From Symbioplanes lichenis (GTDB taxonomy: Bacteria; Actinomycetota; Actinomycetes; Mycobacteriales; Micromonosporaceae), in the NCBI RefSeq assembly GCF_030709675.1, contig NZ_JAUZQD010000011.1, positions 124,001 through 188,000 of the forward strand: a DNA stretch of 64,000 nucleotides, read 5' to 3'. Shown here piece after piece: positions 25,266-33,448 of this stretch. The notes beneath the pieces were generated by a model, which was given only the letters and a program-made list of their open reading frames with translations, searched no databases and was not told the DNA's origin. Every line of letters starts with the position of its first letter. Positions within the stretch are counted from its first letter, which is position 1. Position numbers and translations under genes: made by a program.

Positions 25266-26048
25266 ATGCGAACCTCCGCCACGTTGCTCGCCGCCCTTCT
25301 CCTCGCCGGCATCGCGGGGTGCGGCGACGACGGTGCCGAGGCGCCCGCCCCACCCGCGCCCACCTCGGCGTCGCCGGCGGCCCAGCCCGATCCGGACGCC
25401 CGGCTGGCGCTCGCGGGCCGCGCGGCGCTGGCGGCGGACCGGAGCTACACCGCGGTCTACACGTACGACGCCTCCGGCCAGGGCGAACGCTCCGTCATGG
25501 CGACCGTCGCGGCGGACGGCGGCTGGCGGGTCGACATCCCGGGCGGGGCGCTGGGCGGGGCGGCCGACGTGGCCATCGCCGAGACCGCGGCCGGCCTGTT
25601 CCAGTGCGCGTTGTCCTCGGCCGCGTACGCGATCACCCCCTCCTGCGTCCGCCTGGGCGACAAGGGCGAGCGCGTCCCCAAGAAGTTCGACCCCAAGATC
25701 GAGCGCGTCTTCCGGCAGTGGCTGCCCGTCTTCACCGACCGGCAGGCCGCCCTCTCGGTGGGCATGGCCCTGCCGCTGGACGGCTCGTCGGGCCAATGCT
25801 ATTCGGTCGACTCGATCTCGGCGTCGCTGTCGGCGCCCGTGGACGTCGGCATCTACTGCTACGCCGACGACGGTCTGCTCACCGCGGCGCGCGTGACCTT
25901 CGGCACGATCACCCTGGCCGGGACCCCGGCCGCGGGGCCGGCGACCATCGACCTGCCCGGGCCGGTCACGGGCGGCGAGCCGCTCGGCCTGGACGCGCCG
26001 CCGGCGCCCCCGGTCACTTCGCTCCCCGTCCCTTCCCCGTCCGCGTGA
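25266..26048 (+). CDS. predicted lipoprotein of unknown function
   Basis: 260 residues from the ATG at 25266. The signal TSATLLAALLLAGIAGC ends in the lipobox AGIAGC, followed by an Ala/Pro-rich linker. The mature part (about residues 45-230) looks like one all-beta domain (SYTAVYTYDASGQGERSVMA, VAADGGWRVDIPGG) with cysteines in FQCALS, PSCVRLGD, GQCYSV and IYCYAD that could form two disulfides. The C-terminus is Pro-rich. No family recognised. It is divergent from lysC. Confidence 0.85.
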   Translation: MRTSATLLAALLLAGIAGCGDDGAEAPAPPAPTSASPAAQPDPDARLALAGRAALAADRSYTAVYTYDASGQGERSVMATVAADGGWRVDIPGGALGGAADVAIAETAAGLFQCALSSAAYAITPSCVRLGDKGERVPKKFDPKIERVFRQWLPVFTDRQAALSVGMALPLDGSSGQCYSVDSISASLSAPVDVGIYCYADDGLLTAARVTFGTITLAGTPAAGPATIDLPGPVTGGEPLGLDAPPAPPVTSLPVPSPSA

Positions 26049-26121
26049 CGTTCCTGTTGATCTCACGATGCGGGCGTAGAGTTAGCCACGGCCGATGAGC
26101 TGACGTAGGGTCACGATTGAC

Positions 26122-26196
26122 ATGCTGCACGCGCTCCTTCTCCTTCGCTGCCGCGACGAGGCCCCATCCGAGGCCGGCACCTCGTCGCGGAGTTGA
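26122..26196 (+). CDS. leuL: leucine-rich leader peptide of leuA
   Basis: A 24-residue frame, too short for usual gene calling: MLHALLLLRC followed by RDEAPSEAGTSSRS. It contains four consecutive Leu codons (CTC CTT CTC CTT) plus an earlier CTG. Its 3' half lies inside a strong hairpin. Position 50 bp before leuA and the codon run are exactly what a translation-coupled attenuator needs: stalling at Leu codons when charged tRNA-Leu is scarce would change which hairpin forms. No good Shine-Dalgarno is visible, so it may be translated from a near-leaderless start. Confidence 0.75.
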   Translation: MLHALLLLRCRDEAPSEAGTSSRS

Positions 26197-26226
26197 CGCG
26201 CGCCGGTCGTTCCTCGCGAACCGACC
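26151..26226 (+). promoter_or_regulatory. leuA attenuator hairpins
   Basis: First hairpin: perfect 11-bp arms CCGCGACGAGG (26151-26161) and CCTCGTCGCGG (26180-26190), starting two codons past the Leu codons. Second: GGTCGTTC (26205-26212) with GAAC-CGACC (26218-26226), ending 19 bp before leuA and just ahead of the CAGGAG ribosome-binding site. The two can act as alternative signals, but no U-tract follows, so control may be at translation rather than termination. Confidence 0.6.
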
Positions 26227-26245
26227 AACTCTGTCAGGAGCCCGC

Positions 26246-27985
26246 ATGTCCAGCGACGTAAGCGCCGATCCCATCGCCCGGCAGGCCCCCAGCCGGATGC
26301 CGTTCCAGCGCTACAGCGCCTATCAGCAGCAGTTCGCCGTCGACCTCCCCGACCGCCGGTGGCCCACGCGCCGGGTCGAAACCGCCCCCCGCTGGTGCGC
26401 GGTCGACCTGCGCGACGGCAACCAGGCGCTGATCGACCCGATGTCCCCCGAGCGCAAGCGGCGCATGTTCACGCTGCTGGTCGCCATGGGCTACAAGGAG
26501 ATCGAGGTCGGCTTCCCGGCGGCCAGCCAGACCGACTTCGACTTCGTCCGCCAGCTCATCGAGCAGGACCTGATCCCGGACGACGTCACCATCCAGGTCC
26601 TGGTGCAGTGCCGCGAGCACCTCATCGACCGGACGTTCGAGTCGCTGCGCGGGGCCAAGCGCGCGATCGTGCACTTCTACAACTCCACCTCCACGCTGCA
26701 GCGCAAGGTGGTCTTCGGCCTCGACAAGGCCGGCATCACCGACATCGCCACCACCGGCGCCCGGCTCTGCCAGAAGTACGCGGAGATCCACACCCCCGAC
26801 ACCGACATCTTCTACGAGTACTCGCCGGAGTCCTACACGGGCACCGAGCTCGACTACGCGCTGGAGATCTGCTCGGCGGTCATCGACGTGATCGACCCCA
26901 CCCCGGACCGCCCGCTGATCATCAACCTGCCGGCCACCGTCGAGATGGCCACCCCCAACGTGTACGCCGACAGCATCGAGTGGATGCACCGCTACCTGCC
27001 CCGGCGCGACAGCGTGATCCTCAGCCTGCACCCGCACAACGACCGCGGCACCGCCGTCGCCGCCGCCGAGCTGGGCGTGCTGGCCGGCGCCGACCGCGTC
27101 GAGGGCTGCCTCTTCGGCAACGGCGAGCGCACCGGCAACGTCGACCTGGTGACCCTGGGCCTGAACCTCTTCTCCCAGGGCGTCGACCCGCAGATCGACT
27201 TCTCCGACATCGACGAGATCAAGCGCGCCGTCGAATACTGCAACCAGCTGCCGGTGCACGAGCGCCACCCGTACGCGGGTGACCTGGTCTACACGGCCTT
27301 CAGCGGCTCGCACCAGGACGCGATCAAGAAGGGCCTGACCGCCCTGCAGCAGGAGGCGACCGACGCGGGCGTCGACGTCGACAGCTTCGAGTGGGGCGTG
27401 CCCTACCTGCCGATCGACCCCAAGGACGTCGGCCGCACCTACGAGGCCGTGATCCGGGTCAACTCGCAGTCCGGCAAGGGCGGCGTGGCGTACATCATGA
27501 AGGAGGAGCACAAGCTCGACCTGCCGCGGCGCCTGCAGATCGAGTTCTCCGGCGTGGTCCAGCACGTCACCGACGCCGAGGGCGGCGAGGTCGGCCCCCA
27601 GCAGATGTGGGACATCTTCGCCGGCGAATACCTCGTCGACCACCAGCAGTTCGGCGTGATCGAGCTGGAGCGCTACACGACGGCCACGGTCGACGGCAAG
27701 GTCGAGGTCGACGCCGAGATCCGCCACCGCAACACCCGCCGCCCGATCACCGGCCTGGGCAACGGCCCGATCGACGCCTTCTGCCAGGCCCTGGAGCCGC
27801 TCGGCATCAACGTCCGGGTGCTGGACTATGCCGAGCACGCGCTGACGTCCGGCGAGGACGCGCAGGCCGCGGCCTATGTCGAGTGCGAGATCGGCGACCG
27901 TACGGTCTGGGGCGTGGGCCTCGACGCCAACATCGTCACCGCGTCGGTCAAGGCCGTGACCAGCGCGGTCAACCGGGTCCGCTGA
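26246..27985 (+). CDS. leuA: 2-isopropylmalate synthase
   Basis: Condenses acetyl-CoA with 2-oxoisovalerate, the first committed step of leucine synthesis. The ATG at 26246 follows CAGGAG; 579 residues, normal for the long actinobacterial type. The catalytic barrel holds VDLRDGNQALIDPM (metal ligand Asp), SLHPHNDRGTAVAAAEL (metal-binding His pair) and VEGCLFGNGERTGNVDLV. The C-terminal LeuA allosteric domain (about residues 440-579, ending IVTASVKAVTSAVNR) binds leucine for feedback. The upstream leader peptide and hairpins imply control by leucine supply as well. Confidence 0.97.
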   Translation: MSSDVSADPIARQAPSRMPFQRYSAYQQQFAVDLPDRRWPTRRVETAPRWCAVDLRDGNQALIDPMSPERKRRMFTLLVAMGYKEIEVGFPAASQTDFDFVRQLIEQDLIPDDVTIQVLVQCREHLIDRTFESLRGAKRAIVHFYNSTSTLQRKVVFGLDKAGITDIATTGARLCQKYAEIHTPDTDIFYEYSPESYTGTELDYALEICSAVIDVIDPTPDRPLIINLPATVEMATPNVYADSIEWMHRYLPRRDSVILSLHPHNDRGTAVAAAELGVLAGADRVEGCLFGNGERTGNVDLVTLGLNLFSQGVDPQIDFSDIDEIKRAVEYCNQLPVHERHPYAGDLVYTAFSGSHQDAIKKGLTALQQEATDAGVDVDSFEWGVPYLPIDPKDVGRTYEAVIRVNSQSGKGGVAYIMKEEHKLDLPRRLQIEFSGVVQHVTDAEGGEVGPQQMWDIFAGEYLVDHQQFGVIELERYTTATVDGKVEVDAEIRHRNTRRPITGLGNGPIDAFCQALEPLGINVRVLDYAEHALTSGEDAQAAAYVECEIGDRTVWGVGLDANIVTASVKAVTSAVNRVR

Positions 27986-28019
27986 GTTCCTGACGCTTTC
28001 CTGGTGTTTTTCCGGGCGC

Positions 28020-28137
28020 GCCGCCGGTCACGAGCCGGCGGCCCCCACCCCGCGCGGCGCTCCCCCGCCGCCCTCGCACGCCGACTCGCCGCCCGCCACA
28101 AGCGGGCGTCGGCGCCCTCCCGTCACGAGCGGGCGCC
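28020..28137. repeat. three related GC-rich hairpins between convergent leuA and nitrilase genes
   Basis: Hairpins at 28020-28042 (GCCGCCGG / CCGGCGGC), 28090-28108 (CGCCCGC / GCGGGCG) and 28111-28137 (GGCGCCC / GGGCGCC). The first and third share the core GTCACGAGC and the second has GCCACAAGC, so they look like copies of one element. They probably also end both transcripts. A similar sequence recurs at 62144. Confidence 0.6.
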
Positions 28138-28209
28138 GGTCGGTCGCTTCCGTCCTCCACAAGAGACTTTCCTCGAGCTGCGCCGTCCGGTCACCCCGGG
28201 CGGCGTTTC

Positions 28210-29031
28210 TCATGCCGACGTACGGTCGGAGCTGCGCGAATCCACGACCCGCCGGCTGCGATAGATCTCCCCGCGCGCCGCCTCCGCCCGCCACGGCCGG
28301 GCCAGCTCCAGCGCGACATGGAACTCGGGCGCCCCGCGATCCAAGGTGACCGTGGCAAGATCGTCGCCCGGCGCCACCGTGGCCAGCTCACTGCCGTCGG
28401 GCCCGAAGACCGCCGAGGGCATCAACCCGTCACTCTGCCGGGGCACGGAGAGCCCGAGCCAGTAGTTGTGGATCGCCGCGTGCGCCTGCGCCTTCCGGAA
28501 GAAGATCTCGTCGATGGGCCACGCGGAGAGCAGCAGACAGTCGACGCCCAGCTCCTCGTACTCCGCGAACAGCGCCGGGAAGTTGACCTCGATGCAGATC
28601 GCCAGCCCGAACCGGAAGCCGCCGGCGTCGAAGACGACCGGCTCGAAGCCCGGGCTGTAGAAGCGCGTGATCTCCGTGTGCGAGCACAGCCGCTTGTCGT
28701 ACCGGGTGACGATCCGTCCCTCGTCGGAGATCACGTACAGGCTGTTGTGCGGCCGGTGCGGCGGCGTCAGCGGGTGCGCCGACCCCATGACCACCCAGAC
28801 GCCCAGCTCCCCGGCCAGCGTGGCGATGGCGTCGAGCTCGTCGCGGACGGCCGGCCAGTCGACGTCCGCCCAGTCGGCGATCTGCTCCTTCGCGTACCCG
28901 GAGAGGAAGCCCTCGGGAAACTGCACCAGGCGGACGCCGTCGGCCGCGGCCTCCCGCAAGATCTGGCGCGCGAGACGCCCGTTGTGCCGGACGTCGGTGC
29001 TCCCGGCCGGTTGGGTGACGGCGATGCGCAT
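28210..29031 (-). CDS. carbon-nitrogen hydrolase (nitrilase superfamily)
   Basis: 273 residues from ATG 29031. The catalytic triad is visible: Glu40 in VQFPEGFLSG, Lys113 in RYDKRLCSH and Cys146 in LAICIEVNFP. The fold boundaries (MRIAVTQPAG start; LGLSVPRQ and SAVFGPDGSELA near the end) are typical. Substrates of close relatives include amides, N-carbamoyl compounds and omega-amides; none can be assigned here. It is divergent from the broken DinB gene at 29064. Confidence 0.92.
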   Translation of the reverse strand: MRIAVTQPAGSTDVRHNGRLARQILREAAADGVRLVQFPEGFLSGYAKEQIADWADVDWPAVRDELDAIATLAGELGVWVVMGSAHPLTPPHRPHNSLYVISDEGRIVTRYDKRLCSHTEITRFYSPGFEPVVFDAGGFRFGLAICIEVNFPALFAEYEELGVDCLLLSAWPIDEIFFRKAQAHAAIHNYWLGLSVPRQSDGLMPSAVFGPDGSELATVAPGDDLATVTLDRGAPEFHVALELARPWRAEAARGEIYRSRRVVDSRSSDRTSA

Positions 29032-29063
29032 ACGAGCACCCTCCCACATAGAATCCCGTACCC

Positions 29064-29567
29064 ATGGAACAGTGGCGCGTCGATCTTTACGGCGATCCGT
29101 GCCGGGAGTGCGGCTTCGACTGATCACTGACGCCGGAGCAGGCGGTCCAATGGTTCGCCGCCTGGGTTTCGCGCCTCGAAGCGGTCACCCACGACGCCGA
29201 CGGCGACCGGCGCCGGCCCGAGGGTGGCTGGTCGATCTCCGAGTACGTCTGCCATGTCGGCGACAACCTGCGCCAATGGGCCGAGCGCGGGCAGAGCGCC
29301 CGGCTCGCCCGGCAGCACGAAGTCGCCGGCTACGACCCGGACGCCCTCGCGACCGCTCGCGGCTACGCGACCCTGCCGCTCGCCGTCGCGGCCTGGTCGA
29401 GCGGTCTCGCCGCGGCGACCTGGGCCGAGGTGCTGACCCAGGCGCTGACCGAGCGGGTCGAGCTGCACCACGCGACCCGGGGCCTCCAGCGCGCGGCCGA
29501 CATCGCCCGCAACAACTGCCACGACGCCCACCACCACTTGTGGGACATCCGCCGGATCCTGGGCTGA
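29064..29567 (+). pseudogene. DinB-like protein interrupted by an in-frame TGA
   Basis: Reading from ATG 29064 gives MEQWRVDLYGDPCRECGFD, then TGA (29121-29123), then SLTPEQAVQWFAAWVSRL and an uninterrupted frame to 29567. The downstream part has DinB/maleylpyruvate-isomerase-like features: GGWSISEYVCHVGDNLRQW, ELHHATRGL and NCHDAHHHLWDIRRIL, with the histidines that would bind metal. Both sides are in one frame and read as one 166-residue protein, so a single nonsense change (for example TGG to TGA) explains it. No good start codon lies just after the TGA. Alternative: a sequencing error. The nitrilase gene is divergent. Confidence 0.8.
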
Positions 29568-29610
29568 CGGCCGGCGCCGGGGAGGGCTTGGGCGTGGCTC
29601 TTTCATCAAT

Positions 29611-29662
29611 CTTTGAAGTTTCCTAAGAGAAGTTGACGGCGGCACCCTCGGTCTAGTTGAGT
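29611..29662 (+). promoter_or_regulatory. candidate chitinase promoter and operators
   Basis: CTTTGAAGTTTCCTAAG (29611-29627) is an imperfect dyad of the TTAGGAAA/TTTCCTAA type. TTGACG at 29633 could be a -35 element. CTCGGTCTAGTTGAGT (29647-29662) contains GGTCTAG, the left half and core of the DasR-responsive element known from Streptomyces chitinase promoters, but its right half is poor. All identified by eye. Confidence 0.35.
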
Positions 29663-29741
29663 CGGGGTCATCCCATTGACGCCGGTGCCGCCTCCCCCAG
29701 GGCGCGGCCGGCGTTTCCCCCGGTGCGGAAGACGGTGCTGC

Positions 29742-30842
29742 ATGCCCAGAAAACGGCTCCTGGCAATTCTCTCCACGGTCGGTGTCGCGCTCGCGGGCGC
29801 CGCGGCGGCGGTGGTGCCCATGACGGCGTCGAATGCGGCGGAGGCCTGTGTCGCCGCGTACAGCAGCTCGGCGGTTTACACCGGCGGGCAGAAGGCTTCG
29901 TACAGCGGGCACAACTGGACCGCGAAATGGTGGACCCAGGGTGAGGCGCCCAGCACCGGCGGGTCCGGCGTGTGGGCCGACAACGGTGCTTGCGGTGGTG
30001 GCGGCGGGACCACGCCTCCGCCCACCGGAAGCTGCAATTATCCGAACTGGGTGGCCGGTCAGTTCTACGCGGCCGGGTCGATCGTGAAGTACACGAACGG
30101 CAACTACTACCGGGCCAAGAACGAGAATCCGGGCTACGACCCGGTGATCAGCACGTGGTACTGGGAGCCGTTCTCGTGCAACGGTGGCGGCACGACCACC
30201 CCGCCGCCGAACAACGGGACGAGCGGTTTCCCGGTGTCCGAGGCGCAGTTCAACCAGATGTTCCCGAACCGGATCGCCTTCTACTCGTACGCCGGGCTGA
30301 TCGACGCGATCAAGAAGTATCCCGCGTTCACGACGACCGGCAGTGACACGGTGAAGAAGCAGGAGGCCGCGGCCTTCCTGGCGAACATCAACCACGAGTC
30401 GGGCGGCTTGGTCTACACCGAGGAGCTGAACCAGGCGAACTGGCCGCTCTACTGCGACGCCAGCCAGTCGTACGGGTGCCCGGCCGGCCAGTCGGCGTAC
30501 CACGGGCGGGGCCCGATCCAGCTGAGCTGGAACTTCAACTACAAGGCGGCCGGCGACGCGCTCGGCATCGACTTGCTGCACAACCCGGACCGGGTCAAGA
30601 ACGAGGCGTCCGTGGCCTATCAGACCGCCGTCTGGTACTGGATGACGCAGCGGGGCCCGGGCACGATGACTCCGCACGACGCGATGGTGAACGGCCGGGG
30701 CTTCGGCGAGACGATCCGCAGCATCAACGGCTCGCTGGAGTGCAACGGCGGTAACCCCGCGCAGGTGCAGAGCCGCGTGGACGCGTACAACCGGTTCACG
30801 TCGATCCTGGGTGTGACCCCGGGGGCGAACCTGTACTGCTGA
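29742..30842 (+). CDS. secreted chitinase, GH19, with two carbohydrate-binding modules
   Basis: Endo-acting hydrolysis of chitin outside the cell. 366 residues. Sec signal 1-33 (LLAILSTVGVALAGAAAAVV). Two CBM5/12-type modules, each with the aromatic pattern (YTGGQKASYSGHNWTAKWWT about 46-65; VAGQFYAAGSIVKYTNGNYY about 102-121), joined by Gly/Thr/Pro linkers. The GH19 domain (about 160-366) has the catalytic Glu219 in NINHESGG, then YHGRGPIQLSWNFNY and WYWMTQRGPG, both family signatures. Ends with a disulfide-compatible LYC. Two binding modules on a GH19 enzyme is within the usual Streptomyces/Actinoplanes range. Confidence 0.96.
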   Translation: MPRKRLLAILSTVGVALAGAAAAVVPMTASNAAEACVAAYSSSAVYTGGQKASYSGHNWTAKWWTQGEAPSTGGSGVWADNGACGGGGGTTPPPTGSCNYPNWVAGQFYAAGSIVKYTNGNYYRAKNENPGYDPVISTWYWEPFSCNGGGTTTPPPNNGTSGFPVSEAQFNQMFPNRIAFYSYAGLIDAIKKYPAFTTTGSDTVKKQEAAAFLANINHESGGLVYTEELNQANWPLYCDASQSYGCPAGQSAYHGRGPIQLSWNFNYKAAGDALGIDLLHNPDRVKNEASVAYQTAVWYWMTQRGPGTMTPHDAMVNGRGFGETIRSINGSLECNGGNPAQVQSRVDAYNRFTSILGVTPGANLYC

Positions 30843-30849
30843 TCAGAGG

Positions 30850-31149
30850 TCAGAGCGACAGCGCCGGTCGGGTCGGGGTTCCGGCCACGGCCGGCGCTGT
30901 CGTGCGGGGCGGCGGCAGCTGGTGCGGGACGGGGTTCGGCACCAGCATCGACTCGACGGCGGGGGCGACCGAGCGGTTCTCGGTGAGCTGGATCAGGCGG
31001 GCGGCGCGGGCCAGGGAGCCCGTTTCGCCGTCGCGGAAGCCTTCCCGGTAACCCTTCTCGTACCGTTCGCCGCGGCCCATGGCGCGGCCGATGGCGAAAC
31101 ACGACGAGCCGGCGAGGGCGATCAGGAAGAGCAGCGCGAAGGGGGTCAC
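30850..31149 (-). CDS. small single-pass membrane protein, unknown function
   Basis: 99 residues from a GTG at 31149. The N-terminal 20 residues (TPFALLFLIALAGSSCFAIG) are a membrane helix or signal anchor. A charged Arg/Glu/Gly segment (GRGERYEKGYREGFRDGE) and a Pro-rich tail follow. No family recognised. Its stop faces the chitinase stop, 7 bp away, with no terminator between. Confidence 0.65.
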   Translation of the reverse strand: MTPFALLFLIALAGSSCFAIGRAMGRGERYEKGYREGFRDGETGSLARAARLIQLTENRSVAPAVESMLVPNPVPHQLPPPRTTAPAVAGTPTRPALSL

Positions 31150-31204
31150 GGCAGGCCTTTCGAGATTCGGATATACCGAAAATTAGTCGAAACCAGACAA
31201 ACTC

Positions 31205-33448
31205 CTACCCCGTGCCGTGATCAATTACGCGTACGGGTGACCCGAGGATCTGCGGGAACTCCGCCGGGTCCTTCGGGCGGCACAGGTGATAGCCCTGCCC
31301 GTAGGAGCAGCCGAGCCGCCGCAGCGCCTCCAATTGCGCCGCATTCTCGATGCCCTCGGCCACCACGCGCAGACCCAGAATGTGCCCGAGCTCGACGATG
31401 GTGCGGACCAGGGCGAGATCCTCGCCGGTGAGCTCGGCCCGGGCGATGAAGGCGCGATCGATCTTGAGTTCGTCGACCGGGAGTTCCCGCAGGTACGCGA
31501 GCGACGAGTAGCCCGTACCGAAATCGTCGATGGACAATTGCACGCCCAGCTCGCGCAGGCTGGAGAGCGAGGCCACCGCGGCGTCGGGATCGGTCATCAG
31601 CACCGACTCGGTCAGCTCCAGCGTGACCGCGCTCGACGGCAGCCCGGCCACGGCCAGCGCGCGCGTGACATTGGCGGCGAAGCGCGGGTGGACCAGCTGG
31701 TGCCCGGAGACGTTGACGTTGAGGGTCAGGTCCGGATAGGTACGCCGCCACGACGCCACCTGCGCCGCGCTCGTCTCCAGCACCCACTGGCCGATGTCGA
31801 CGATCAGCCCGGACTCCTCGGCGATCGGGATGAAGTCGGCCGGCGACACGAGCCCGCGGGTGCCGCTGTGCCAGCGGATGAGCGCCTCCGCGCCGGCGAC
31901 CTCCCCGGAGTCGAGGCGGACCAGCGGCTGGTACTGCAGGCGGAACTCGCCCTCGAGCAGCGCCTGCTGCAGGTCGCCGCGCAGGCTCAGATAATTGAGC
32001 GCCTCGGTGTGCATGTGCGGCTCGTAGACGACGACGCGGGTCTGCCCCTCCTTCTTGGCCCGGTACATCGCGATGTCCGCCTGGTTGAGCAGCTCGTCGG
32101 AGCGCGCGTGCTCGGCCCGGGTGATCGCCACGCCGACGCTGGCGCCGATGAAGATGTCGCGGCCGGAGATGCGGAACGGCTCCTTCACCGCCTCGATGAC
32201 CCGCTCGCCGACCGAGATCGCCGACTCGACCGGCGAGTTGTGCAGCAGCACGGCGAACTCGTCGCCGCCGAGCCGGGCGGTGGTGTCGCTGGCCCGGACG
32301 CAGCCCCGGATCCGGCCGGCGACCGCGTGCAGCAGCTGGTCACCGGCCTCGTGGCCGAGGCTGTCGTTGACGCCCTTGAACCGGTCGAGGTCGATGAAGA
32401 GCACACTCGTCGGCTCGGTGGCGGCGGCGCGCGACGCCAGGACGCGGTTGAAGATCTTGAGGAACAGGCCGCGATTGGGGAGCCCGGTGACCGGGTCGTG
32501 GTGGGCCTCGCGGACGGCTTCGACCGTACGGGCGTCCGTCAGCGCCAAACTCACCTGCTGAGCAAAAGCGGTCAGCTGGTCCCGGTGCTCGGTGAACCGG
32601 TCGGCCGGCCCGGGCAGCTGGGCGACGAGGCTGCCCGCCATCTCGCCGGTGACCCGGACGGGGGCGGCGATGACCGTCCCCGCGTACGGATCGGTCAGGC
32701 TCACCGGCCGCAGCAGGACCGTGTCCGTGGCCATCGCCTCGCGCGCCTCCGCGTGCGGGCCGTCCGGGTCGGCGAAGGCGTAGCCCCCGGCCCCGGCCGT
32801 CGACGCGACGCTGAGCCGCCGGGCGCGACCGGCCTCGGCCAGGATCAGGGCCACCGGGGCGCCGCCCAGCAGGGCCGCCGTGCCGCTGGTCACCGCGTCC
32901 AGGATCTCGGGCAGCGGCTTGCGGTTGGAGATCGCGCGCTGGATCGTGAGCAGCGTCTCGACGAGCTGCTGCCGGGTCTGCGCCTGTTCGAGCAGGGCCA
33001 GCCGCTCGTCCGCCTCCCGCTCCCGGTCGGCGCGCAGGGTCCGCTCGGCCGACAGCACCCGGATGCTGCGCAGGGCCAGGCCGAGCACCTGGGCCATCCC
33101 CTGGAGCATCTGCCGCTCCTCGGGCTGGAACGGGTCGTCGAGCCGGGCGACCACGAGGGCGCCGTCGACGACGTCACCCAGGTGGCTCGGGACGGCGTAC
33201 AGGTCGCCGAGCGCCGGCACGGACAATGTCCCCGGCGCCGACGCGACCGCCAGCAGCCCCTTGGTCGGCACGTCCCGGCCGAAGCCCCAGGCGCCGTGCA
33301 CGGTGTCGCCGAGCACCACGGCGCCCGCCTCGGCCTCCACCATCTCGGTGGCGCGCTCCACGGCGACGGCGATCGCCGCGGCCTCGCTCGCGGAGGCGTT
33401 GACGGCCGTGAAGTACTCCGTCAGCTGGTGGGTCGACCATGTGAACAT
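31205..33448 (-). CDS. GAF-GGDEF-EAL cyclic-di-GMP enzyme
   Basis: 747 residues. Two GAF-like sensory regions (about 10-130 and 165-315) joined by a coiled coil (RTLRADREREADERLALL) precede a GGDEF domain (about 320-485) with intact LGGDEFAV near residue 394 and an EAL domain (about 495-740) with AEALIRWH, LELTESVLM, SIDDFGTGYSSLAYL, DELKIDRAFI and VAEGIENAAQLEAL. Both catalytic signatures look intact, so the protein could make and degrade c-di-GMP, with the balance set by the GAF input. Translationally coupled to the FIST gene upstream (TGATG), so FIST-bound signals may feed it. Confidence 0.95.
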   Translation of the reverse strand: MFTWSTHQLTEYFTAVNASASEAAAIAVAVERATEMVEAEAGAVVLGDTVHGAWGFGRDVPTKGLLAVASAPGTLSVPALGDLYAVPSHLGDVVDGALVVARLDDPFQPEERQMLQGMAQVLGLALRSIRVLSAERTLRADREREADERLALLEQAQTRQQLVETLLTIQRAISNRKPLPEILDAVTSGTAALLGGAPVALILAEAGRARRLSVASTAGAGGYAFADPDGPHAEAREAMATDTVLLRPVSLTDPYAGTVIAAPVRVTGEMAGSLVAQLPGPADRFTEHRDQLTAFAQQVSLALTDARTVEAVREAHHDPVTGLPNRGLFLKIFNRVLASRAAATEPTSVLFIDLDRFKGVNDSLGHEAGDQLLHAVAGRIRGCVRASDTTARLGGDEFAVLLHNSPVESAISVGERVIEAVKEPFRISGRDIFIGASVGVAITRAEHARSDELLNQADIAMYRAKKEGQTRVVVYEPHMHTEALNYLSLRGDLQQALLEGEFRLQYQPLVRLDSGEVAGAEALIRWHSGTRGLVSPADFIPIAEESGLIVDIGQWVLETSAAQVASWRRTYPDLTLNVNVSGHQLVHPRFAANVTRALAVAGLPSSAVTLELTESVLMTDPDAAVASLSSLRELGVQLSIDDFGTGYSSLAYLRELPVDELKIDRAFIARAELTGEDLALVRTIVELGHILGLRVVAEGIENAAQLEALRRLGCSYGQGYHLCRPKDPAEFPQILGSPVRVIDHGTG

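Noticed and set aside
26049..26245. T-box or metabolite riboswitch upstream of leuA
   Set aside because: No T-box core sequence or known riboswitch motif; the leader peptide with Leu codons explains the region.
29121..29123. TGA as selenocysteine codon in the DinB-like gene
   Set aside because: No SECIS-like hairpin stands out after it and nothing in the window suggests selenium use; a nonsense change or error is simpler.
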